In this document: one piece after another, positions 44,609 to 52,639 of the stretch
How positions within the stretch are numbered: position 1 is the first letter of the stretch
How the letters are laid out: every line of letters starts with the position of its first letter
NCBI GenBank assembly: GCA_032229885.1
Contig: JAVYAJ010000385.1
Span: 1 to 56,038 of the forward strand
DNA: 56,038 nt
Direction: 5' to 3'
Origin: Anammoximicrobium sp032229885
GTDB lineage: Bacteria > Planctomycetota > Planctomycetia > Pirellulales > Pirellulaceae
The notes under the pieces: model-generated
The model's input: only the letters and a program-made list of their open reading frames with translations
The model's database searches: none
What the model was told of the DNA's origin: nothing
Position numbers and translations under genes: made by a program

Positions 44609-45430
44609 ATGACGCCACTTCTCCGCCCGCGACAGATCACCTCGCCGTTTCGTCGAGGCGATCGGGCCGCGATTTTCTATGCCAACTCGACGCATCGCGA
44701 AGCGCTGGCCCGACTGTATTTCTTGGTCGACCAGCAGCGCCCGCTGGGGATTCTGACGGGTCGCGACGGTGACGGAAAGTCGACCGTGCTCGCGGCTGCG
44801 GTGCGTGAATTGTCCTCACCGGCGCACCGTGTCGACGCGTTGAATCTGACGGGGTTGAATCCGCGCGATTTCCTCCGCGACTTGGCTGCCCGCTTTCACG
44901 CCCACCCGCGAACGACCGACGACCCGTCCGCGCTGTGGCAGCGGATCTGCGATCGCCTACGGGTAAACCACCGGCTTGGTCAGCGGACCGCGATCCTGTT
45001 GGATGACGCCGACGAGGCGGAGTGCGAAACGTTGCGAATTGTCTGGCGAATGCTGAAAACGCCCGCGGCCGGACTCACGGTGATCCTAGCCGCGGACTCA
45101 GGCCGTCTCGCACGCCTGGGCGACGAGATTCCCCAGCTCGCGGAATTGTGGATCCGGCTCGAACCGTGGGACACCGACGACATCGGCGCGTATGTCCAGT
45201 TCGCGTTGACGCACACACCCGGGGAAATACGGACATTCGATCGGGCCGCGATCGCACGGCTGAGTCAACTGTCCAACGGCACGCCTCGTTGGGTCGTACA
45301 TCTGGCCGAACTCGCGTGGTTGGCGGCGGTCGCCGATCACCGCCCACGGATCGGCGAGGCTGAGATCGAAGCTGCCTACCAGGCTTACGCGGCAAGCTAT
45401 TCGGTCATGCCGCAACGGCGCGCCGCCTGA
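44609..45430 (+). CDS. ExeA/MshM-like AAA ATPase
   Basis: A 272-residue P-loop ATPase: SPFRRGDRAAIFYANSTHRE at the N-terminus is the ExeA-type opening, Walker A GRDGDGKST (51-59), Walker B TAILLDDADE (127-136), and a C-terminal helical lid. ExeA-like proteins assist secretin assembly or transposition; without the C-terminal peptidoglycan-binding domain this resembles the shorter planctomycete forms. AAAGG precedes the ATG. It is divergent from rsmE and stands alone; no secretin or pilus genes are nearby. Confidence 0.82.
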   Translation: MTPLLRPRQITSPFRRGDRAAIFYANSTHREALARLYFLVDQQRPLGILTGRDGDGKSTVLAAAVRELSSPAHRVDALNLTGLNPRDFLRDLAARFHAHPRTTDDPSALWQRICDRLRVNHRLGQRTAILLDDADEAECETLRIVWRMLKTPAAGLTVILAADSGRLARLGDEIPQLAELWIRLEPWDTDDIGAYVQFALTHTPGEIRTFDRAAIARLSQLSNGTPRWVVHLAELAWLAAVADHRPRIGEAEIEAAYQAYAASYSVMPQRRAA

Positions 45431-45599
45431 GCGGCCCCGCCCTGCGGCGCCCAACCGCGAGGCTTCGCGCGGCCCGAGCTGAAACCTGGCCGGACAGATT
45501 GCGTGTCGCCCGCGCTGTGCAAGCATCGAGGTTCGCCCGGTCATGCCTGCCCCAGCGCGGCAGAGTCGTCAGGATTGGGGCGCGAGCGGCGGCGCTGGT

Positions 45600-46490
45600 T
45601 CATTGCCAGCGGTCGCATTCCCTCAGAACGGCCAGCACCTCTTCCGTCGACTTGGTCTTGCCGAACTCGCAGGCGACGATGTCACGATAGCCCGTCTCGT
45701 AGATCGCCTTGAACACGTTTTGGTAATTGATCTCGCCGGTCCCCGGCTCGTGCCGCCCGGGGTTGTCCGCGAAATGAAAGTGGCCAATCTCGCCGATGTA
45801 TTTCCGGATGTTGTTGATCAGGTTCCCCTCGCTGATCTGCTGATGGTAGATATCGAACAGGAACTTGACGCTCGGGCGATCCGTCCGCTTGACCAACTCC
45901 GAGGCATCGGCGGAATAGACCAGGAAATAGCCCGGGTGATTGACCAATACGTTCAAGGCCTCCCAGACCATGACGATTCCGGCGTCCTCGAGCATCGGCG
46001 CGACGAGTTGGCCGGCCTTGGCCAGGGCGTCCATCTGCTCTTCTCGACCGACGCCCGCGCGAGCGGCCCCGGACAGGGACAGCACTCGTTTCGACCCGAT
46101 CGCCTTGGCCTGACCGATCGCGGTCTTGACGGCTTCGACGAATCGGCCGTGGTTCTGTGGATCGTTCGGGCCCCAGTCGGAGATCGTGCCCATGCCGCCG
46201 CCGACGGCGCCGCACGCCACGCCCAGTTCTTCGCATCGCTGGCGCACGGCTTCTTTGTCCGTCCATCCGCCACAACCCAACGTCTCGAAGGCCGTGAAGC
46301 CAGCCGCCGCGATCTGTTCGATCTGTTCGACGTGCGTGCCTTTGAACCATTGCGGGGCAACGGCGATCCTGGTCCGCAGCGCAGCAGACGTTGGCTGTGC
46401 CGCAGGCGCGTCGGACGCGACCCCTCGCGCTGTGCACACCGTCGCCGCCGCCGCGCCTACGCCCGTCTTGAAGAAAGCCCGCCGATCCAT
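45600..46490 (-). CDS. Tat-exported sugar-phosphate isomerase/epimerase-like protein
   Basis: A 296-residue TIM-barrel protein of the AP-endonuclease-2/xylose-isomerase-like superfamily: VEQIEQIAAAGFTAFE, MVWEALNV, KFLFDIYHQQISEGN and IGHFHFADNPGRHEPG, the pattern of hydroxypyruvate-isomerase-like proteins, with conserved metal ligands Glu and Asp/His. The N-terminus RRAFFKTGVGAAAAT is a twin-arginine signal, so it is exported folded. Substrate unknown. It is the downstream member of a carbohydrate-related group. Confidence 0.85.
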   Translation of the reverse strand: MDRRAFFKTGVGAAAATVCTARGVASDAPAAQPTSAALRTRIAVAPQWFKGTHVEQIEQIAAAGFTAFETLGCGGWTDKEAVRQRCEELGVACGAVGGGMGTISDWGPNDPQNHGRFVEAVKTAIGQAKAIGSKRVLSLSGAARAGVGREEQMDALAKAGQLVAPMLEDAGIVMVWEALNVLVNHPGYFLVYSADASELVKRTDRPSVKFLFDIYHQQISEGNLINNIRKYIGEIGHFHFADNPGRHEPGTGEINYQNVFKAIYETGYRDIVACEFGKTKSTEEVLAVLRECDRWQ

Positions 46491-46799
46491 TTCGTTGTCT
46501 CCTCAGTAAGCAAAAACTCGATCAACGTTCGCTTGGCCATCGCTTCATCATAGCCATCGCTTCATCATAACTGTTCGGACATCCGGCGTCAGCCCGCGCG
46601 ACGCCGACCGACGCGACGCGCTCATTGCGTGCGATGCGCGGTGGCCCGACGCGGTGGCCCGACGCGGTGGCCCGACGCGGTGCGGCGCAGGCGTCGGTTG
46701 GCGTCGTGATCCGCTGGCCGACGGCTCCGCCCCGCGGCCGCGACGGCGCGTGGCCCGCCGAGCGTGTGCCGCCGCCCGACGGCCGACGATTGGACATCT
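46491..46799. repeat. Intergenic region with two short tandem arrays
   Basis: A 17-bp unit GCCATCGCTTCATCATA occurs twice exactly (46537-46570), and a 13-bp unit GCGGTGGCCCGAC occurs three times plus six bases (46638-46682). No gene is supported. Confidence 0.7.
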
Positions 46800-47732
46800 T
46801 CAGCCAAGCTGCGGCCAAGCAGATGGCGTGAGCAGCGTTTCGGGCAGCGCAGGTACGGCCTGATCGATCGCGGCCGCCAGGTCCGGCGGCAGCGGTCCGC
46901 GGCCGCAGATCGCGACGTTCTCGCGGACTTGGGCCACCGTTTCGACCCCGGCCAGGACGCACGTCACGCCCTCGCGTCCCAGCATATACCGCAGCGCCAA
47001 CTCGGCGAGGTTCATGCCGGCCTGCGCGGCGAGATCCGCCAACACGCGGCGAACGGGAACGACCTCGCGCAGCGCCGCCGGGATCGTCGCCTCGGGCATG
47101 ATCAGCAAGCCCTGGAGATAGACGCTGCGCAGGAAGACCGCGATCCCGTGCGCCGCCGCCTGCCGAAACACGCCGCTGCGCTCGTGGCGTCGATCGAGCG
47201 CGTTGCCCGGCAGTTGCAGGGCGGACACCCGACCGGCCGCCACGAACTCGGACGCGGGACCGGGACGGTTGTCGCACGACACGCCCGCCGCGCGCAGCCA
47301 CCCCCGATCGCGCAGCCGCTCGAGCACATCCAGGTGCACTGCGTCCGCCTCGCGATGAAACAGCACGATCGGCAGGCAATCGAGCCGCAGCCGCGCGCAC
47401 GACGCCGCCACAGACCGCTCGATCACCGCTGCCGCCAACGCGGGATCAGCGCGCTCGGCCGCCTCGAGCGCGCGAACCTTGGTCACCACGACGACCTGCC
47501 CGGCCACGCCCAGTTCGTGCAGTGCCCGCCCCAACACGGCCTCGCTCGTGCCGTAGGCGGCGGCCGTGTCGAAACAGTTGACGCCGCCCTCGAGCGCCGC
47601 CGCCACAATCGCGCGGACTTCGGCGTATGCAGGCTGTCCCGTTCGGTTCGCGACGCCGTAAGGCATCCCAAACTGAACCGTTCCCAGCATCAATCGCGAC
47701 AACGCGCGGCCATTCCAGGTCGTCGTGTTCAT
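46800..47732 (-). CDS. Aldo/keto reductase
   Basis: A 310-residue AKR-type (beta/alpha)8 oxidoreductase. LMLGTVQFGMPYGVAN starts it; the catalytic region DTAAAYGTSEAVLG (Asp and Tyr), the lysine in VVTKVRALEA and the histidine in VLFHREADA are present, and NADPH-binding residues occur near the C-terminus. Such enzymes reduce or oxidise sugars or aldehydes. It lies 84 bp after the DUF4091 gene, on the same strand. Confidence 0.88.
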   Translation of the reverse strand: MNTTTWNGRALSRLMLGTVQFGMPYGVANRTGQPAYAEVRAIVAAALEGGVNCFDTAAAYGTSEAVLGRALHELGVAGQVVVVTKVRALEAAERADPALAAAVIERSVAASCARLRLDCLPIVLFHREADAVHLDVLERLRDRGWLRAAGVSCDNRPGPASEFVAAGRVSALQLPGNALDRRHERSGVFRQAAAHGIAVFLRSVYLQGLLIMPEATIPAALREVVPVRRVLADLAAQAGMNLAELALRYMLGREGVTCVLAGVETVAQVRENVAICGRGPLPPDLAAAIDQAVPALPETLLTPSAWPQLG

Positions 47733-47816
47733 AGGCGGTCTGTAGGCGTTCGAGCCGGCGGGCGGGTTTCGTCGATCCGATCCGCCCGCCGCGCAGAGAC
47801 CATCTTCCCCCGCGGA

Positions 47817-50342
47817 TCAACGCAGATTTGTCAACGCCTGCAGCACCTCGACGCGGACGGCATCGGCCAGCGTTCGGTCTTTGGGTTCGTCCCAGCGCAG
47901 CTTGTCGACGCCTTCGGCGCTCAGCACGCGTAGGGCGCCGTCGGTCAGCAGCGACTCGGCCTGCGCCACGGCCGCATCGCGGCGGCCCGCCGACCTCGCC
48001 CGCTCGACGGCCGCCCGCAACATGACGAAGCACTCATAGTCCTGCGCGCTCTCGCGGATCGCTTCCATGTGCTTGCCGGCGGTCACGGTCTTGTCGTCTA
48101 GGAACAAGGGAGTGTATGGCCCCGAGGCTGCCAGATACTCGTTCCAGGACGAGACGCCGCTGTTGTCGCTGTAGGCCCAGAAGAACGAGCCGGTCGCGCC
48201 TTCCTGCCAGCACTGCCAGGCCTGCAGGCGATAATAGGCGTACGGATCCAGCAGCCGCGCGGGACCCGAGCACGAATAGAAGTGCAACGTCCGTCCGGCC
48301 GCTTGTTGGCCGCGATAGAACTCGGCGAACGCGCGGCCTCGCTGCAACCACATGGGCCGGTTGGGGCAGAGGACGCTGCACACCTCGAACAACTCGGGCG
48401 GCGCCGCCGCCGGATTCTGGTACGAGGGATCTTCCCAGATCACCACCTCCGGCTCGGCCGCGCGGATCGCCCGCGCCCAGGCCACCAGCGGGCCGATGTC
48501 CGTGCCTTCGTGCGGTTCATCATAGATCAACAATCCCAATTGTCGCGGCTCGACGCCCTTGGTGCGCAGATGGCCCACCCACGCTTTGATCCAGGTCGCG
48601 ACGCGCTGGTCGAAGTCCGGCGAGCCCAGCGCGGCTCCTCCCAGCGCGCTTTGGGTCGCCCCGCTGTAGTCGCCTACGGACAGGAAGACGTAGTATTGTT
48701 TCGCATGGGGCCACAGGGCCAGCCATTCGTCCATGGCGGTCGTGTCGAGGCGGATCTTTTGCGGGTCGTTGCGGTCGAACTCGAAGGCCCGCAGCACGTT
48801 GCCCGTCGCCCACGGGGCGTTCACCAAGCGTTGCTGGAGGTGTTCGACGAACGCCGCGCGGTTGGCGGCCGTCACGCCGCGACCGCCGCCGCGGTTGGCG
48901 TACGACCAACCTCCGACCAACAACGTCGTCTGATCGGGAAACCGCAGCGGCCAGATCTTCAGACGCACGGGGATTTCGCACTGCGGCTGGCCCGGCGTTT
49001 CGATCAGCAGCGCGCCCGCGTGTTCGCCGGCCGGAACATCCGTCACGTGCCAGGTCAGCCAGACTTGACGTGGCAGCCCCGGCAGCACGGTCACGGTCCA
49101 GCCATCCGCGTCGCGCATCGCTTCCGGCAACGCTGCCGCCACCGCGACGCTTTGCGACGTGTCGGTCATCGGGACCTCGTGCAGCGTCACGTATCCGGGC
49201 AGCGGCGATTGCGGCAGCTCGCGGAACCGCAGACGGACGGTCAACGGCCGGTCGCTGCTGTTGGCCAGATTCACGGCGGCCGCACGATGCTCGCCGTGCA
49301 TCACATCGACCTGGATCGCGCGCAAGGCCTCGCGCTGCGGCAGTCCGATCGGCTCGAGCGGATCCCACGTGTTGGGGACCCAGGCTGTCAAGGGCTGGTA
49401 GCCTAGACTGCGCCACAACTGGGCCTGCGTCGTGAAGACTGCGGCGTGCGGCGCGTTCAGCGGCAGGATCGCCCGGAACGATGAATCGACCGTTGGCAGC
49501 GGCAGGGCCATCGCCCCATCGACGGCGGCCGACAGCGTCGTCTTGGCGTCGGCGGCCAGCTCGGTCGCCGCGATTTGACGCTTCAAGGCGGTGGCGTCGG
49601 TTTCCAAACGCTGGGCAATCCCGCGCTGCAGGCGTCCCTGCTCGTACAACGTCTGCGCATTGGTCGTCGCGCCTCGTCCGGCGGCCGTGTCGATCAGCGA
49701 CTGGGGCCCGCGGAACACCTCGACCTCGTCGGTGAAGATATACGGGCCACCCGGCAGAGGAACGATGACGAATTGGACGAAACGCCCCCACGTCCGCAGT
49801 TGGTCGGTCTTCAGCCGTCGAATGGCGTACTTGTCCGGCAGCGGCCCGTGCTGTTGGCGATCCAAGGCCGCCAGATCGCCGGCCAGATGAAACTCGCGGC
49901 CATCATCGCTGACCAGCACGTACACGGCTTGCGGCCAGGTCACGTTGGCCGCGCCCGCCGCCGTGGTCAGCGACACGCCGGAAATCGGCTCGATCCGCTC
50001 TAAATCGACTGTCACCGTGACATATCGTGCCGAGCTCCAACCGACGGTGCCTCGCTGCGTCCAGAAATAGGCCGTAGTCGTCTGCCCGTCGGTCAACTGC
50101 TCGCGATCGCCCGGATCGGTGCACAGGCGATAGTTCGGCGCCGGATACAAGGTGTAGCGTTTGCCCAAAGCGACGTTCTCGGGCTCGGGCGACGTCGCGG
50201 CCGCAGGCTCGGCGGCCGCGGCCCGGGCTTCCGTCAGCCATGTCGATCCGCAGACGACGGTCAGTACGAGCGACAACAGCCAAGATGTCGGCGCCACACG
50301 GTGGCTACGAAGGAGAGGGACGACACGCGGGCGAGCTTTCAT
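47817..50342 (-). CDS. Secreted DUF4091 glycosidase-like protein with discoidin-like domain
   Basis: An 841-residue exported protein. Signal peptide (WLLSLVLTVVCGSTWLTEARA), an N-terminal galactose-binding-like (F5/8 C) domain around residues 55-215 (ENVALGKRYTLYP, GVSLTTAAG), a mid beta-rich part, and a C-terminal DUF4091 domain: LLIYDEPHEGTD, VIWEDPSYQNP, YSCSGPARLLDPYAYYRLQAWQ and GSFFWAYSDN. DUF4091 is a TIM-barrel glycoside-hydrolase-like domain without a proven reaction. Acidic residues in IYDEPHE are candidate catalysts. It sits upstream of the aldo/keto reductase. Confidence 0.85.
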   Translation of the reverse strand: MKARPRVVPLLRSHRVAPTSWLLSLVLTVVCGSTWLTEARAAAAEPAAATSPEPENVALGKRYTLYPAPNYRLCTDPGDREQLTDGQTTTAYFWTQRGTVGWSSARYVTVTVDLERIEPISGVSLTTAAGAANVTWPQAVYVLVSDDGREFHLAGDLAALDRQQHGPLPDKYAIRRLKTDQLRTWGRFVQFVIVPLPGGPYIFTDEVEVFRGPQSLIDTAAGRGATTNAQTLYEQGRLQRGIAQRLETDATALKRQIAATELAADAKTTLSAAVDGAMALPLPTVDSSFRAILPLNAPHAAVFTTQAQLWRSLGYQPLTAWVPNTWDPLEPIGLPQREALRAIQVDVMHGEHRAAAVNLANSSDRPLTVRLRFRELPQSPLPGYVTLHEVPMTDTSQSVAVAAALPEAMRDADGWTVTVLPGLPRQVWLTWHVTDVPAGEHAGALLIETPGQPQCEIPVRLKIWPLRFPDQTTLLVGGWSYANRGGGRGVTAANRAAFVEHLQQRLVNAPWATGNVLRAFEFDRNDPQKIRLDTTAMDEWLALWPHAKQYYVFLSVGDYSGATQSALGGAALGSPDFDQRVATWIKAWVGHLRTKGVEPRQLGLLIYDEPHEGTDIGPLVAWARAIRAAEPEVVIWEDPSYQNPAAAPPELFEVCSVLCPNRPMWLQRGRAFAEFYRGQQAAGRTLHFYSCSGPARLLDPYAYYRLQAWQCWQEGATGSFFWAYSDNSGVSSWNEYLAASGPYTPLFLDDKTVTAGKHMEAIRESAQDYECFVMLRAAVERARSAGRRDAAVAQAESLLTDGALRVLSAEGVDKLRWDEPKDRTLADAVRVEVLQALTNLR

Positions 50343-50916
50343 GGCAGGGACTCCAGAGGGGGTTGCAGGTCAAGCTAGACGGTTTGTCTCAGTCATCATA
50401 AGCTTTGTGACCATGTTTGCGAGCTGCGTAGATCTCGACGGCTGTGGTGCGACGTCCCTCGTTGCCCGAACGTCGTCACGAGCAGGTTGCACGCTGCGTG
50501 ACGGGAATCGTCCGAAGGCGGTGTCCGCGGGCGCGCCCGAGCGTCGCGAGGTCGCGCTGCGTTGGGCGTCAGTCTACCAGATTACGGCGTCGGTTTGATC
50601 AAGCGGCGAGCGGTTTCGAGGCCGACGCCGCGTCGGCAGGCGGCGAAGATCGACGAACCGAAGGGGGCGACGCTGTGTTAAGCCTTTGGCGCACACACGA
50701 GAACCGCACAACTTCGAAGGCGGCTGTCATTCCGCCCGTCTGTCGCGAGCCAGGGTCCTGTCGGCCGCCAAACGTGCACAGCTTCAAAGCTATGTCCGGC
50801 TTCAACGCTGTGTCGCGCCGTTTCACAGCGCGGCGTCGCATGGAGACTGACAGGCCGCACGACTCGTACAATGGATGCCAACCGCCGTCCGTCGCTCTGT
50901 CGAAAGACCTCTGCCC
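50343..50916. other. Divergent intergenic region
   Basis: 574 bp without a supported gene. TACAAT (50867-50872), 45 bases before the UroD-like start, is a good -10, but no -35 at usual spacing is obvious. Confidence 0.4.
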
Positions 50917-52146
50917 ATGACGCCCCGTGAACGCGTGCTGGCCGCTTTGAACCACGAGTCGCCCGATCGGGTGCCGATCGATCTGGGCAGTCATCGCTCG
51001 TCCGGGATTGCGGCGATCGCCTATCGGCGGTTGCGGATGGCGTTGAAGCTGCCCGAACGGCCGATTCGCGTCTATGATCCGGTGCAGCAATTGGCCATCG
51101 TCGACGACGATGTACTGGATCGATTCGGCGTGGACACGATCGAGCTGGGGCGGGGCTTTGCCCAGGCCGACGAGGATTGGGCGGATTGGACGTTGCCCGA
51201 CGGGTCGCCTTGCCAGACGCCGGCCTGGGCGCTGCCCGAGTGGGAGCGGGGGCGGTGGGTTCTCCGTTCGTCCAGCGGCCGTGTCCTGGGCGAGATGGCC
51301 CGAGATGGGATCGGTTTCAATCAGATCTATTGGCCGTATTTCGAGGCGGACGATCTGGACGACTTGGAAACGGCGCTCGGCGAGACATTGTGGCTCGCGG
51401 CCCAACCGCCGCCGGGTCCGTCGGTGGCCGGGCCCGACGGACGCCAGCGTTGGATCAACGGCGCAAGGCGGCTGCGGCACTGCACCCAACGGGCTATCGT
51501 CGGCCTGTTCGGAGGCAGCCTGCTCGAGATCGGGCAGAGCCTGTACGGCGCCGACCGCTTCCTGATGCTGTTGGCAGCCGATCCCGCACGCGCGACGGAT
51601 TTTTTGGACCGCCTGGTCGCGCTGCATCTGCGAAACCTCGAGGACTTTCTTTCAGCCGTCGGCCGCCAGATCGACATCATCCAGTTCGTCGACGACCTGG
51701 GAATGCAGAGCGGACCACAGATCTCGCCGCGGATGTATCGCCAGGTGTTTCAGCCGCGGCACGCGGTGCTCTGGCAACGGGCCAAGGAACTGGCGCCGGT
51801 CAAAGTGATGCTCCACTGCTGTGGCGGCGTGCGCCCGTTGCTGAACGATCTGATCGACGCCGGTCTGGACGCGATCAATCCGGTCCAAGTCGGCTGTGCC
51901 GGGATGGACACCCAAGCGTTGAAGGACGAGTTCGGCCCGCGGTTGACGTTATGGGGCGGCGGCGTCGACGTGCATCGGGCCTTGCCGACACAGACGCCGG
52001 AAGAAATCCGGCGACACGTTCGCCAGCAGATCGCCATCCTGCGACCCGGCGGCGGGTTTGTCTTCCAACCGGTCCACAACATTCTGGCCGAGACGCCGCC
52101 AGAGAACGTGATCGCGATGTATGATGCGGCGTTGGGCCCAACGTGA
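50917..52146 (+). CDS. UroD-family methyltransferase-like protein
   Basis: A 409-residue uroporphyrinogen-decarboxylase-superfamily protein. TPRERVLAALNHESPDRVPID is the family opening, and IIQFVDDLGMQSGPQIS and LHCCGGVRPLLNDLIDAG are conserved. His300-x-Cys302 resembles the zinc site of methylcobamide:CoM methyltransferases (MtaA/CmuA); the substrate-binding Arg pair of true UroD is absent. So it more likely transfers methyl groups, or has an unknown role, than decarboxylates uroporphyrinogen. The ATG at 50917 fits the family start. It is divergent from the DUF4091 gene and convergent with the FAD oxidoreductase. Confidence 0.85.
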   Translation: MTPRERVLAALNHESPDRVPIDLGSHRSSGIAAIAYRRLRMALKLPERPIRVYDPVQQLAIVDDDVLDRFGVDTIELGRGFAQADEDWADWTLPDGSPCQTPAWALPEWERGRWVLRSSSGRVLGEMARDGIGFNQIYWPYFEADDLDDLETALGETLWLAAQPPPGPSVAGPDGRQRWINGARRLRHCTQRAIVGLFGGSLLEIGQSLYGADRFLMLLAADPARATDFLDRLVALHLRNLEDFLSAVGRQIDIIQFVDDLGMQSGPQISPRMYRQVFQPRHAVLWQRAKELAPVKVMLHCCGGVRPLLNDLIDAGLDAINPVQVGCAGMDTQALKDEFGPRLTLWGGGVDVHRALPTQTPEEIRRHVRQQIAILRPGGGFVFQPVHNILAETPPENVIAMYDAALGPT

Positions 52147-52203
52147 CAAAACCGTCCAGTGGGCAGCGCTCGTGCCGATGTCGGGATGGGCACGAACAGT
52201 CGA

Positions 52204-52247
52204 CAAAAAAAGGTCGTGGCGCCACGATCCATCGCCGTGCCACGACC
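52204..52247 (-). terminator. Intrinsic terminator for the FAD oxidoreductase transcript
   Basis: GGTCGTGGC (52212-52220) and GCCACGACC (52239-52247) form a perfect 9-bp stem with an 18-base loop, next to A7 at 52205-52211, which reads as T7 on the minus strand. It lies 390 bp after the FAD oxidoreductase stop and 60 bp after the convergent UroD-like gene. Confidence 0.7.
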
Positions 52248-52563
52248 TCTATCCTGAAACGGAACGCCTTGCGGCCGTCCCGCTCTCCCGGTTTGTCTCA
52301 TTGGTGAATATCGGCCGGTTGTGGTCCGCGGCTCCAGTCGATTCTTTAGTCAACGTCGCCGGATTTCCACGTTGGGCATCCACGCGAGGTCGGTTGCACT
52401 GCGCAGGATCGGTCGTAATGGAACGATCAGCCGCAGCGAATGTGCGGGCCGGAACGCGGCGTCTCGAAGCCGTCCACCCGAGCCGAACCGGCGGCTGCTC
52501 GATCGCACGCGCGCGGTCCGTGTCCGGTTCCTCGTCTGGCACGCGGCGCGCGGCGGTCACGGC

Positions 52564-52608
52564 GGTCGCTGGCACGTTGGTCGCTGGCACGTTGGTCGCT
52601 GGCACGCG
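52564..52608. repeat. 15-bp tandem repeat, three copies
   Basis: GGTCGCTGGCACGTT is repeated at 52564 and 52579 exactly, and at 52594 with a changed end. It lies in the 3' region between two convergent genes and has no coding role that I can see. Confidence 0.75.
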
Positions 52609-52639
52609 GCACGGTCTGTTTCCAGCTACCATCCCTCTT

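Noticed and set aside
46638..46682. Possible CRISPR-like repeats
   Set aside because: Units of 13 bp are directly adjacent with no spacers and no cas genes are present. The arrays at 1-37, 52564-52608 and 55982-56038 were rejected for the same reason.
50917..52146. Calling the UroD-family gene hemE
   Set aside because: The Arg-rich N-terminal substrate motif of true uroporphyrinogen decarboxylase is absent, and an H-x-C pattern typical of the methyltransferase branch is present.
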